Positions 54,254 through 62,530 of a DNA stretch of 64,000 nt are shown here, piece by piece. A model generated the notes under the pieces. It saw nothing but the letters and a program-made list of their open reading frames with translations. It did no database searches and was not told the DNA's origin. Every line of letters starts with the position of its first letter. Position 1 is the first letter of the stretch. The DNA lies in contig NZ_JALQCS010000001.1 in the NCBI RefSeq assembly GCF_023277115.1, forward strand, positions 1,792,001 to 1,856,000, given 5' to 3'. The position numbers and the translations under genes are program-made. This DNA comes from Acidithiobacillus acidisediminis (GTDB lineage: Bacteria; Pseudomonadota; Gammaproteobacteria; Acidithiobacillales; Acidithiobacillaceae).

Positions 54254-56173
54254 TCAACGGTTATTCCCCGTTGTCCCCAACTTTTCCTGCAAATGGCGTA
54301 GCAACGTGTTAGGACCCTCATAGCCCTCATATTGCCCGACGAGATGACCGTCTGGGTTTACCAGCAAAACCGCTGGTGGGCCGAAGAGTTGGAAATGGTG
54401 CAGGAGTGCGGATGACTGGCTGTCATTCGCCGTTACATCCACACGAATCAGGGACAAAGGCCGCAACGCGCTCTCCACTCGGGGATTGTCATAGGTTTCC
54501 ACATCCATCCGCTGACACTCCACGCACCATTTTGCCCAGAAGTCCACCAGGACGGGATGGCCCTTGTCTGCGGCCAGCGCCGATCGCAATTGCGACAAGC
54601 TGCGAACCAAAGTGAAGTGCGGCGTACTGGTTTGTTGCTCCCCCGGGAGTGGCAAGTCATGCTGTACGAACGGTGCGAGCGGCTGGAGCACCTGAGAACC
54701 TCCCCCCAAAGCACCTATGAACAGGGCAACCCCGAACACCAAGGCCAGCAATCCGAGTCCTCGGCGGAACTGTTGCCATCCGGTAGGTGCGTAGTGAGAA
54801 CCAAATACACCCAGATAGACGCTGGAAACGATCGCCAGTGCTGCCCACAGGGCAAGAGCGACATTACCGGGAACAATGCGCGTGAGAAACCAGATCGCCA
54901 CCCCGAGCAAAACGACCCCAAAAATGGCCTTGACTCCATTCATCCAGGCACCGGCCTTGGGTAGGAAATGCCCGGCCGAAGTCCCGATGACCAGCAAGGG
55001 AACCCCCATCCCCAAGGCAAGAAGAAACAGTGCCAAGCCTCCCAGTAACACATTGCCAGTATGGGCAATAAACAGGAGGGCGCCGGCCAACGGTGCGGCA
55101 ACGCAGGGGCCGACGATCAGCGCGGAGAGGACCCCCATTAGCCAAGCGCCGGTAAAATGCCCACCCTTTCCATAGCGGGAGAGACGAGATTGGATGGCAG
55201 TCGGCATCTGCAGTTCGTAAAAGCCGAACATGGACAATGCCAGCAAGACGAATAGGGCGCTGAAGCTCCCGAGTACCCATGGGCTTTCAAAGAATGCCTG
55301 CAGATAGGATCCCGTAACCGCAGCCAATACCCCGGCAATGGCGTACGTTAGGGACATCCCCAGCACGTATGCCAAGGAAATCCAGAAGGCATGCCGTCTG
55401 GCCTGTCTTGCCGTCATCTGGTCCTCTACGTGCCCGACCACCAGGGAGGACAAAATCGGGATCATGGGGAAAATGCAGGGGGTAAAAGCCAACCCCAGGC
55501 CAGCGACAAAGAAGAGCAGTAATGTCCAAAAAGCATGGCTACCGAGTAGCCCTGCAGCGAACTGGCGATACCTACCGGAAGCCGCATGCGACTGCTGGGG
55601 CGCTACGGGTTTGACCAGTGGTGGCTTCTCCGGAGGTGACACCGTGGCCACGGCCGCTGTACTGGGTGTTGCTATGCTAGGCGCAAGCGTATAGGTCTTG
55701 GTTTCTACCGGATAACAGACGCCAGCATTGGCACAACCCTGAAAGCTGCTGGTCACCTGAATCTGTTTCGGGGGCTGACCCTGGAAATGGAGCGGCACGC
55801 GAACGGTGGTGGTGTCTCCCTCGTAGACGGCCAAGGTGCCCACCCCAGGAATGTGCATGGGTTTTCCTGGTGGCAGGGTGTAGGGTCCCAGCCGTACGGT
55901 GCCAGGTGTCACGTGCACCTGAATCCGGTTGCGATATAGGTGATAGTGTTTGGCTGCCACCCACTGCAGCACCAGTTCGTTCTGTGGTGCCATGTGCGCG
56001 CGGAATTGAAAGGCTTTGGCTGGAGCCAGAAACGAAGAGGAACTCCCCATCAGGGGGGAGAAGACTTCGCCCGCCAGAGCAACGGGGGGCAGACACAGCA
56101 AAGTGATCAGGAGGATCAAAACTCCCCTAGTAAATTGTTTAACTGCGCACTTTGCCACCCTCTCCACTCCCAA
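54254..56173 (-). CDS. dsbD: Thiol:disulfide interchange protein DsbD
   Basis: A 639-residue transmembrane reductant conduit. An N-terminal signal peptide leads to the alpha domain (QGCANAGVCYP holds its Cys pair), then eight membrane helices with Cys in GLAFTPCIFPMIPI and in GPCVAAPLAGALL, and a C-terminal thioredoxin-like domain with WCVEC in DFWAKWCVECQRMDVETYD. It carries electrons from cytoplasmic thioredoxin to periplasmic DsbC/CcmG-type proteins, fitting the three Dsb-like genes downstream. The start codon is unclear: TTG 56173, GTG 56167 or GTG 56158. It is the first gene of the RiPP operon. Confidence 0.92.
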   Translation of the reverse strand: MGVERVAKCAVKQFTRGVLILLITLLCLPPVALAGEVFSPLMGSSSSFLAPAKAFQFRAHMAPQNELVLQWVAAKHYHLYRNRIQVHVTPGTVRLGPYTLPPGKPMHIPGVGTLAVYEGDTTTVRVPLHFQGQPPKQIQVTSSFQGCANAGVCYPVETKTYTLAPSIATPSTAAVATVSPPEKPPLVKPVAPQQSHAASGRYRQFAAGLLGSHAFWTLLLFFVAGLGLAFTPCIFPMIPILSSLVVGHVEDQMTARQARRHAFWISLAYVLGMSLTYAIAGVLAAVTGSYLQAFFESPWVLGSFSALFVLLALSMFGFYELQMPTAIQSRLSRYGKGGHFTGAWLMGVLSALIVGPCVAAPLAGALLFIAHTGNVLLGGLALFLLALGMGVPLLVIGTSAGHFLPKAGAWMNGVKAIFGVVLLGVAIWFLTRIVPGNVALALWAALAIVSSVYLGVFGSHYAPTGWQQFRRGLGLLALVFGVALFIGALGGGSQVLQPLAPFVQHDLPLPGEQQTSTPHFTLVRSLSQLRSALAADKGHPVLVDFWAKWCVECQRMDVETYDNPRVESALRPLSLIRVDVTANDSQSSALLHHFQLFGPPAVLLVNPDGHLVGQYEGYEGPNTLLRHLQEKLGTTGNNR

Positions 56174-56386
56174 TCTTTCAAGAAACAGGGAAACTATGTC
56201 CGGTCAGGAAATCTGGGTAATCAGAAAGAACCACCTCCTGAAGAGGCTGGATCCTTCTCTGGTTACCACGGACCCTCTTTCCTGCGTTTTACTATCCATT
56301 GGGTGCGAGGCCCTCAGGTCACCCATCTTCCAGAACGCGTCGCGACCATTACGGTCCCAACCAGGGCTACGATTCCGTCTGGATCG

Positions 56387-56950
56387 TCAGGAATCCCGAA
56401 TAAATCGCACCTGCACCGGAGTGGGATAGCGCAGCATATCGGTGACGGGGGATGTCTGTTGCACGTGATCCAGGAGATCGGCGATTTCCTGGTCCGATGC
56501 AGGGCTTTTGATCCGGCAGGCAATATGGATCTCCTGACACCCAGGTCGCACCGATTCCGAGATTCCCAAAAACCCCTGCAGATCGATATCCCCCGTGACG
56601 TCCAGGGTCATTGTCTCAATGGTGATTCCACGCGCGGCGGCGTTGTAGGAAATCCCCACCGAAAGGCAAGCCGTCAGTCCCGCAAGCAACAATTCCACAG
56701 CGTTGGGCCCCCGATTGCTTCCCAGCAGCACCGGCGGCTCATCTCCTTCGAGCACAAAGGGTTGTGTGCGCGACGAATCTTCCTGTTTGACCCCGCGGAA
56801 TCCTTGAATCTGCGTCCGCACGTGGGCCCCGGTTTGCCATTCGGTGTGGGCCCGGAAGACAAACTTCGCAAGTTCGGGGTCTCCTTTCACGGCATCAATG
56901 GTTGCCATCAGTTGCGCAACGTCCACACCGTTCACTGGGGTTGAGTCCAT
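56387..56950 (-). CDS. OsmC-family protein
   Basis: A 187-residue OsmC/Ohr-like peroxiredoxin-type protein. The motif LLAGLTACLSVGISYNAAARGI carries the C-terminal Cys and PNAVELLLAG is the family core; a second Cys is in CQEIHIACRIKS. Such proteins reduce hydroperoxides or interact with sulfane sulfur. GGAGG lies 8 nt before the ATG. It is on the same strand as the persulfide dioxygenase operon, 76 bp after DsrE, so it may belong to it. Confidence 0.85.
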   Translation of the reverse strand: MDSTPVNGVDVAQLMATIDAVKGDPELAKFVFRAHTEWQTGAHVRTQIQGFRGVKQEDSSRTQPFVLEGDEPPVLLGSNRGPNAVELLLAGLTACLSVGISYNAAARGITIETMTLDVTGDIDLQGFLGISESVRPGCQEIHIACRIKSPASDQEIADLLDHVQQTSPVTDMLRYPTPVQVRFIRDS

Positions 56951-57026
56951 GCGTTTTCCTCCGGCTAATCAGTAGATTCAGAAATTGCTAAACCGTGAGA
57001 CAAAGAGAGCGCACCATTTGTTCCCA

Positions 57027-57365
57027 TCAAAAGCAGACCACCTCATCCACGGCACTGATCCAAGCCGAGAGGCCTTTCATGGAGCTCTTAGCGACACCCT
57101 TTGGGAGGGCGTCGATCCCCTGGGCTTGCAAGGAGCTTCCGCAACACTGGACCTCTAGTCCCAACTCCAGCAGTTCGTTCAGCAAGGCATGCGTGCTATC
57201 CCCTGCAGTCTCGGTACCTTTCAGCAAGAGAACTCCCTCTCCCGCAAGAAACAGGCGCACGTCCTTTCCGTCAGCCAGCATGGCCCCAGCGAGTCGGACA
57301 GCGGTGTCGGCCCTGGGGTTTGCCCGTTCCGGAGCGGCATGCAAAATTATGAGAGCAGTAGTCAT
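57027..57365 (-). CDS. DsrE/DsrF-family sulfur-relay protein
   Basis: A 112-residue protein starting MTTALIILHAAPERANPRAD, with a flavodoxin-like fold: AVRLAGAMLADGKDVRLFLAGEGV, then LELGLEVQCCGSSLQAQGI where the Cys pair replaces the single active Cys typical of DsrE. It would carry persulfide sulfur. The ATG overlaps the MFS stop (ATGA at 57362-57365). A longer frame upstream is a shadow of the MFS gene. Confidence 0.85.
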   Translation of the reverse strand: MTTALIILHAAPERANPRADTAVRLAGAMLADGKDVRLFLAGEGVLLLKGTETAGDSTHALLNELLELGLEVQCCGSSLQAQGIDALPKGVAKSSMKGLSAWISAVDEVVCF

Positions 57366-58651
57366 CCAGATACTCCTGTAGAAGCGGCGTGGGTTCGCGG
57401 GTGGGTTTCTTGTACGGAAAGCGCGATCCACAAGCCAGAAAACGCGACGATGCCGGCGGTGAACCAAATGGCGGGGAGAATCTTGTCGCTCCATTGTGCG
57501 ACCACGCCGAGCACCAGGCCACCAATGGCATAACCCGTATCTCGCCAGTATCGATAGGTGCCCAGGATGCGTCCACGCTCCAGTGGGGGCGCCACATCGG
57601 ACATGGCGGCGATCAGGTTGGGATAGAGAAGGGCCATGCCCAGGCCCATTACCGCCGCCGTGGCAATCCACGCGGTGAAGCGGCCGACCAGCGCAGTGCC
57701 TGCAAGCCCCGCAGCCAGCAGGGCGAAGCCTGCCAGGATGGGCGGTCTGCGACCGATGCGATCGGCGAGATGTCCGGTCCCAAATTGACCGAGCCCCCAG
57801 ACCATCGCATAGACACCGGTGATCCAGCCGATTTGCACGACGCTCAAGCCGTGAAACCGGAAAAAGACCGGGAAGAGGACCCAAACCAGGGTATCGGCAA
57901 TCTTGTTGGCGACCCCCCCCTGGCAGAGGGCCCGATAGGTGGCGTCCCGAAAAGAAACGTGCAGGAAAGTCGCCCAGGTGCTGACCTGAGAAGCCGTCTT
58001 TGTGGTTTCTGCCGATGGCTGACGCTGTGCATGCTCTGCGCGAACCCAATGGATAGTATCCTGGATCCCCAATAGTAGGAGTAGTGCAAGCGCAATGACC
58101 ACGAGTCCGAACGCCAACAGTGTCCAACGGGGACCGTAGACGACGGCAAGATAGCCCGTTGCGAGGCCCGCCAAACCCACCGCGATGTAGCCCACTGCCT
58201 CATTGATGCCAACAGCCAGGCCGCGCTGGTGGTTATCGGCCAGATCGATTTGGCTCGTGACGGTCATGGTCCAGGTGAAGGCCTGATTTACCCCCAAAAA
58301 AACATTGGCGCCGATGATCCACCACCAGTTGGGAGCAAAAAAGATCATTAGCGGAATAGGAATCCCCGCCAACCAGCCCAGGAATAACACCCGCCTGCGA
58401 CCGATTCGATCGGATAGCCCGCCGGCGACAAAGTTGAGAGCCCCTTTTACTAGACCAAAGGAAATCACAAAGGAGGCGAGAAAAAGGAAGGCGTGGCTAT
58501 CTACGCCAAAACGGTGGCTCATGGCAGGAAGGACATTTCTCTCCATGCCGATGATCAAGCCTACGAAAAAGACCTGAACCGTTTGCAGGAGGAACTGACC
58601 TCGATTGACGCCAATTCCTCGAGTATAGGTCGTGGTCTCCTCGGAGCTCAT
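57362..58651 (-). CDS. MFS transporter of the persulfide operon
   Basis: A 429-residue MFS transporter with 12 predicted helices. It has loop motifs GLSDRIGRRRVLFLGWLAGI and the second-half equivalent GHLADRIGRRPPILAG, and the helix-4/5 segment NQRGLAVGINEAVGYIAVG-like. The substrate cannot be read; context suggests a sulfur compound. ATGA overlaps join it to the ArsR gene upstream and DsrE downstream. Confidence 0.85.
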   Translation of the reverse strand: MSSEETTTYTRGIGVNRGQFLLQTVQVFFVGLIIGMERNVLPAMSHRFGVDSHAFLFLASFVISFGLVKGALNFVAGGLSDRIGRRRVLFLGWLAGIPIPLMIFFAPNWWWIIGANVFLGVNQAFTWTMTVTSQIDLADNHQRGLAVGINEAVGYIAVGLAGLATGYLAVVYGPRWTLLAFGLVVIALALLLLLGIQDTIHWVRAEHAQRQPSAETTKTASQVSTWATFLHVSFRDATYRALCQGGVANKIADTLVWVLFPVFFRFHGLSVVQIGWITGVYAMVWGLGQFGTGHLADRIGRRPPILAGFALLAAGLAGTALVGRFTAWIATAAVMGLGMALLYPNLIAAMSDVAPPLERGRILGTYRYWRDTGYAIGGLVLGVVAQWSDKILPAIWFTAGIVAFSGLWIALSVQETHPRTHAASTGVSG

Positions 58652-59007
58652 CCCTGATGGCCCTTGCGTAGAGGCACCACCGTCGCTAATGCCTCTTGAA
58701 GCTGGGTAGTGGTCTGCATTTGGTCCAGGATGAGATCGCGGACGATCTCGCACGTTTCCAGAACCTTGGGGCTGGTCAGACGATAGTGACAGAAGGTCCC
58801 GCACTTTTCGCAATGCACCAAGCCCCGAGCTTTCAGCACGCTCAGGTGCTGGGAAAGGTTGGCTTTGGAGAGGCTGATGAGTTCTGCCAATTCACCGGCA
58901 TTTTTCTGTCCCTCGCCCAGATAATGGATGATCTCCAGGCGTTTGGGGTGCGCAAGGGCAGAAAATACCTCAGAAAAAAGCGCATACCGAACGGTATCAT
59001 TCTTCAT
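58648..59007 (-). CDS. ArsR-family regulator, Cys-rich (sulfide/persulfide sensor candidate)
   Basis: A 119-residue winged-helix protein starting MKNDTVRYALFSEVFSALAH. DNA-recognition helix is NAGELAELISLSKANLSQHLSVLKA; after it come CEKCGTFCHYRL and CEIVRD, four Cys. In BigR/SqrR relatives a Cys pair forms a di-, tri- or tetrasulfide to sense persulfide. Here the Cys positions are not the standard pair and would have to be tested. The gene sits between the dioxygenase and MFS genes and overlaps both by 4 bp (ATGA). Confidence 0.8.
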   Translation of the reverse strand: MKNDTVRYALFSEVFSALAHPKRLEIIHYLGEGQKNAGELAELISLSKANLSQHLSVLKARGLVHCEKCGTFCHYRLTSPKVLETCEIVRDLILDQMQTTTQLQEALATVVPLRKGHQG

Positions 59008-59741
59008 GCTGCTTTCCCCAGATTGATGGCAACCATGCGCGCCATATCGGCGGGCTTTTCGGGAACGTCCGTGGTAAGCGAACGAACGAAAGCCTCGCGC
59101 TCCATGGTGAGGTAAGGGTCCCAACGTTTTTCAAAACCCAGAGTCGAAGAAGGCTTCCCGGACAAGCCTGCACCGCAGACGCTCCCGGCCGCGTGCCCTG
59201 GGAAAATCTCCAAGTCATCGGGCAGGGTGAGCAGTTTTTGGTGGAGGCTGTCGAAGAGTTTTCCCGCCATTTCCTCCGGCGTTCCACCCAGATCTGGGCG
59301 TCCCACTCCGCCAACAAAGAGCGTGTCACCGGTTAGGGCAAACCAGGGATCGGCACTTCTTCGCCGATCGCTGACCAGAAGACAGAGGCTGTCCAGGGTA
59401 TGACCGGGGGTGTAGAGCACTTGCGTTACGACATTTCCGGTTTCCAGGACTTCGCCGTCGTGAAGGCCGCGAATCGCAAACTGCACCAAGTCTACATCGC
59501 TTTCGTGCATGCAGTACGGTGCGCCAACCCGTTCCGCCAGGGCCCGCCCGCCAGATAGGTGATCGGCGTGAATGTGGGTGTCGATGACGAAGCTAATGGC
59601 AACTGCAGCCTTCTGTGCCTCTTCGAGGAACCAGTCCTCGTCGCCCGCTACCACATCCACGGCTACCGCGAAGCCCTTGCCTCCGCACCCGTAGAAGTAG
59701 GACAAGGTACCGTCGGCGCTTGCGCGTTGTTTGAAGAACAT
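59004..59741 (-). CDS. Persulfide dioxygenase (ETHE1-like metallo-beta-lactamase fold)
   Basis: A 245-residue mononuclear iron enzyme that oxidises glutathione persulfide to sulfite. Motif FVIDTHIHADHLSGGRALAE carries the H-x-H-x-D-H ligands; TPGHTLDSLCLLV gives the third His, and FALTGDTLFVGGVGRPDL the Asp. The ending FPGHAAGSVCGAGLSGK is typical of ETHE1/PDO. GGAGGT lies 5 nt before the ATG at 59741. First gene of the sulfur operon. The 244 bp upstream hold no recognisable gene. Confidence 0.9.
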   Translation of the reverse strand: MFFKQRASADGTLSYFYGCGGKGFAVAVDVVAGDEDWFLEEAQKAAVAISFVIDTHIHADHLSGGRALAERVGAPYCMHESDVDLVQFAIRGLHDGEVLETGNVVTQVLYTPGHTLDSLCLLVSDRRRSADPWFALTGDTLFVGGVGRPDLGGTPEEMAGKLFDSLHQKLLTLPDDLEIFPGHAAGSVCGAGLSGKPSSTLGFEKRWDPYLTMEREAFVRSLTTDVPEKPADMARMVAINLGKAA

Positions 59742-59985
59742 GGTTCACCTCCAGCATTCCGAAGTTAAGAAATAGTGCAACTAAAAGGTAGGCAAAATCT
59801 TCAGCCCTGTCAAGCTCGCGCCCTATGCTGCCAGTGGTGCTATAGGTGGCCGCCGATATCCAAACAGAGATGGAGCGCTGTCCCGGTGAGGACTGCAGGG
59901 CAGCGAACGGTAGGGTGCAATCGACAACGCCGTGGCGCCAGACATCCCTATCAGGAATATGCGCACGTTGCTCGATGGATACTTC

Positions 59986-60519
59986 CTAAACCCATGTCCA
60001 CAACAACTTCCAAACAATCACGGGTAGCGCTATGGCCCCGACATAGCGTCCAACAATTCGCCCCTTCCCATTGACGAGTATACTGGTCGGAGTCAGGATA
60101 ACGCCGCCTAGCGCCTGGCTGACACCCTGGCCGGCGGCCAGATACTCCGGATAGTTGATGCCCAACTCGCGCATCCTCGCACGTACGGCTTTCGCTGTAC
60201 TTCCATTTACGCCAATTCCAATAATGCTAAAGGACTTCCCGCCGAACCACTGCTGCAGTTGCACCAACGCTGGGGTCTCGGCCAAGCAAGCCGGACAGTC
60301 TGGGGCCCAGAAGTTGATAAGGATCATCCTCTTCGGTACCGCTGGCAGGTCAATAAGCCGACCACTCAGGCTTCGGACGACTAAACTCGGTAGTTGATGG
60401 GGGATATTTGCCGCCATAGGGCTGCCTCGCCATTGCGTAAACGCATAGACTCCAATCAGCAACCCGATCCAGATAACAAACTCTATCCAAAACCGTCTTT
60501 TTTTCAGAAAAGAAAGCAT
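59986..60519 (-). CDS. TlpA/ScsD-like membrane-anchored thioredoxin
   Basis: A 177-residue protein with one N-terminal helix (WIEFVIWIGLLIGVYAFT) and a periplasmic thioredoxin fold containing FWAPDCPACLAETPALVQLQ (CPAC) and cis-Pro region TPTSILVN. Family members reduce or oxidise periplasmic disulfides. Chosen ATG is 60519; an earlier one at 60555 would lengthen the cytoplasmic tail. It stands alone 244 bp from the PDO gene. Confidence 0.8.
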   Translation of the reverse strand: MLSFLKKRRFWIEFVIWIGLLIGVYAFTQWRGSPMAANIPHQLPSLVVRSLSGRLIDLPAVPKRMILINFWAPDCPACLAETPALVQLQQWFGGKSFSIIGIGVNGSTAKAVRARMRELGINYPEYLAAGQGVSQALGGVILTPTSILVNGKGRIVGRYVGAIALPVIVWKLLWTWV

Positions 60520-60631
60520 GATGGTGGATATCCTCGCCAAGAGGCACTTGGGCAAATATCAAGAGTCAGCACCCATTTCCCCGGGATATCCACCAAGTGG
60601 TTGAACCGACACACTACGTCCACTTGGGAAA

Positions 60632-61123
60632 TCAAGATGCCTTGATACTCTCCGCTTTGAGATGGATCTTTCCCTGATTTTTTAGGCGAGCTAGCAATAC
60701 CATCACACTTGCCGAACTCAGGGAAAGCATCTCCGCCAGGGCGTCTGGATCCTGGCTGCCGGCTTGTTCAATCCGATGGAGAACTTCATCCTCTCGGGCC
60801 GCGAGCCATTCTTCAAAAAGTTGGTACAGCTCCGGCTGGGCATAGGCCGCGAGCGCGGTGGTGCGCTGCATGGTTTCCAACATTTCCGAACACATCGCCA
60901 TGCACGATCCCATCATTTGTTGCATGGGATTGCCCCCTTCCGCGCCTTCCCCGTGCTGGTTCATCATCTTCTGCATCATCGCCATAGGACCCCCACCGCC
61001 TTGCCCCATCATTTTTTTCATCATTCCCATGCCCATCTCCATGGGGTTTCCACTCCCGGACTTTGCAGAATCGTCTTTTTCGTTGCCACTTTTTTCCGGT
61101 TCATCGGGTTTTGCTGATTCCAT
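60632..61123 (-). CDS. Met-rich protein with C-terminal winged-helix-like domain
   Basis: A 163-residue protein. An acidic N-terminus is followed by a very Met/Gly-rich segment (about residues 28-80: GMGMMKKMMGQGGGG, MMQKMMNQ, MQQMMGSCMAMCSEML) and then a folded C-terminus (LYQLFEEWLAAREDEVLHRI; SSASVMVLLARLKNQGKIHL) reminiscent of a winged helix. Met, two Cys and His could bind soft metals such as Cu(I). It has GGAG 8 nt before ATG 61123. It is a cytosolic protein by sequence, as no signal peptide is visible. Function unknown; family not recognised. Confidence 0.6.
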   Translation of the reverse strand: MESAKPDEPEKSGNEKDDSAKSGSGNPMEMGMGMMKKMMGQGGGGPMAMMQKMMNQHGEGAEGGNPMQQMMGSCMAMCSEMLETMQRTTALAAYAQPELYQLFEEWLAAREDEVLHRIEQAGSQDPDALAEMLSLSSASVMVLLARLKNQGKIHLKAESIKAS

Positions 61124-61191
61124 GACCACTCTCCTAAATTACTCAGATTTGTCACTGCCAACAGAATACCTGGGCAGTTCCGGTTTCTCCG

Positions 61192-61800
61192 TTATCCACG
61201 AAGTCGAAAAAGGCTACCGTAGTGATAGGGGGGCAACGTAATCACGTCTACCTGTTGGAAGCCAGCGGGTTCTACCACAGTTCGCACCTGCTCCGGCGTC
61301 ATGCGCAGTTCCGTGCGCGGTCCGCGTGCCTGTCCCAGGACCGGAGTTTCTTCCCGCGGGCGGGCATGCCAGTTGACGACGGCAAAAAGCCCGCCGGGCT
61401 TGAGGACGCGGGCGATCTCCCGGGCCAGCGCTGTCTGCTCGGGCACGCCGTGAAAGGTATTGGCCATGAGGCAATAATCTACCGGCTTCGGGAGCAGTTG
61501 ATGCAGATCCATGGCGTCGCCTTGCAAAAAAGAACAGTTCCTCAACCCGGCACACGCTGATTCAGCGGCAGCAAGCATTTGCTCGTCGAGATCAAGACCG
61601 AAGACTTCACCGTTTTCCACCTGTTTGGCGAGGGCGGCAGTGAAATAACCATCGCCGCAGCAAAGGTCCAAGACCGACATTCCTGTTGTCACACCAAGAT
61701 CCTGAATTACCCTCAAGGGATCAGGCCACAGGGCCTGCCACCAGTCTGGGTCAGGCATGATTGTCGCTGGGAATAAAGCCTCTTGCTTATCAACGTTCAT
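61192..61800 (-). CDS. Class I SAM-dependent methyltransferase
   Basis: A 202-residue Rossmann methyltransferase starting MNVDKQEALFPATIMPDPDW. SAM motif I is SVLDLCCGDGYFTAALAKQV (near residue 42-61), motif II FGLDLDEQML, then LQGDAMDL and ARVLKPGGLFAVVNWH. It resembles the UbiE/ArsM-like group, but lacks the conserved Cys set that ArsM uses, so arsenic methylation is not supported. AAGGAAG is just upstream of ATG 61800. It lies 13 bp after the SHOCT gene and may share its operon. Confidence 0.82.
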   Translation of the reverse strand: MNVDKQEALFPATIMPDPDWWQALWPDPLRVIQDLGVTTGMSVLDLCCGDGYFTAALAKQVENGEVFGLDLDEQMLAAAESACAGLRNCSFLQGDAMDLHQLLPKPVDYCLMANTFHGVPEQTALAREIARVLKPGGLFAVVNWHARPREETPVLGQARGPRTELRMTPEQVRTVVEPAGFQQVDVITLPPYHYGSLFRLRG

Positions 61801-61813
61801 GTAATCTTCCTTC

Positions 61814-62062
61814 TTACCCTTCCAGATCCTTGCGCATTTGCTGGTACTCTTCTCGAGTGATCTCCCCCCGGGCATAGCGTCGGTCCAGGGCTTCCCGCGG
61901 GGTTTCTGCCGATCCTGGCGTTTGGTGGGAACCGCCGCACATGGGGCCGCCGCCCATGCCACCGCGCATCATGAAAACCATAAAAACCACCATCAGCACC
62001 AAAAAAATCAGCGGGAAGATCCACCCCCATGGCATCCAGCCCCACCCTCCATTCATCCACAT
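61814..62062 (-). CDS. Short membrane protein with SHOCT domain
   Basis: An 82-residue protein: an N-terminal hydrophobic helix (WGWIFPLIFLVLMVVFMVFM), a Gly/Met-rich linker (RGGMGGGPMCGGSH) and a C-terminal SHOCT domain (LDRRYARGEITREEYQQM). SHOCT proteins often oligomerise or bind other proteins. GGAGG with a spaced start codon favours ATG 62062. It overlaps the ArsR stop by 10 bp. Linker His/Cys/Met residues might bind a metal. Confidence 0.82.
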   Translation of the reverse strand: MWMNGGWGWMPWGWIFPLIFLVLMVVFMVFMMRGGMGGGPMCGGSHQTPGSAETPREALDRRYARGEITREEYQQMRKDLEG

Positions 62063-62418
62063 GACCTTGTCCTCCGGTCTAATGAGGAAGTACTGCCGTC
62101 AACATCCTCATCGGGGCTGAGCAACGGAGTATGAGCCCCTACCCAAGCCTGCAACGACTCCAGAATCCCTAACAAGTCTGGGTCGGGAAGGCAGTAGTAC
62201 ACGAAGCTCCCGCGCCGTTCGGCGCGCACCAGTCCAGCTTCCCGCAGAATGCGCAAGTGGAAGGAGACATTGGTTTGGGGTAGCTCGGTGGCACGGATGA
62301 TGTCGGTGACTGGTCGGCATTCCGTCCCCAACGCACAAAGGATGGACAGCCGGTTCGGTTCGGCCAGGACTTTGAAAATCGGGCTGAGCAATCGAGCGGG
62401 GCAGGACGCTTCCGGCAT
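62053..62418 (-). CDS. ArsR-family transcriptional repressor
   Basis: A 121-residue protein starting MPEASCPARLLSPIFKVLAE. Winged helix: LSILCALGTECRPVTDIIRA, then ELPQTNVSFHLRILREAGLV and the wing RRGSFVYYCLPDPDLL. AAGGAG lies 6 nt before ATG 62418. It is transcribed with the SHOCT and methyltransferase genes and divergent from the GST-like gene. A palindromic operator is in front of it, so autoregulation is likely. Confidence 0.88.
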   Translation of the reverse strand: MPEASCPARLLSPIFKVLAEPNRLSILCALGTECRPVTDIIRATELPQTNVSFHLRILREAGLVRAERRGSFVYYCLPDPDLLGILESLQAWVGAHTPLLSPDEDVDGSTSSLDRRTRSCG

Positions 62419-62432
62419 AACATTCTCCTTGA

Positions 62433-62448
62433 TATGAGCACGCTCATA
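62433..62448. promoter_or_regulatory. ArsR-type palindromic operator
   Basis: TATGAGC-AC-GCTCATA is a perfect 7+7 inverted repeat 15 bp upstream of the ArsR start, with a further half site GCTCATAT at 62460-62467. Located between two divergent genes, it could control both. Confidence 0.65.
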
Positions 62449-62530
62449 CATGTATATTCGCTCATATTGATGATAGCGCATGCAGTTGTCAATAGGTTCC
62501 ACTTCCGTGCTGCCATCTGGGAGGATTTTC

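Noticed and set aside
55940-56944. Plus-strand open frame of 334 codons over dsbD/OsmC
   Set aside because: Antisense to two well-supported genes; low-complexity, no domain.
57366-58127. N-terminal extension of the DsrE frame
   Set aside because: It covers the MFS gene in another frame; only the last 112 codons from ATG 57365 are DsrE-like.
59775-60074. Plus-strand ORF of 99 codons upstream of the PDO gene
   Set aside because: It overlaps the tlpA-like gene in antisense; no RBS or domain.
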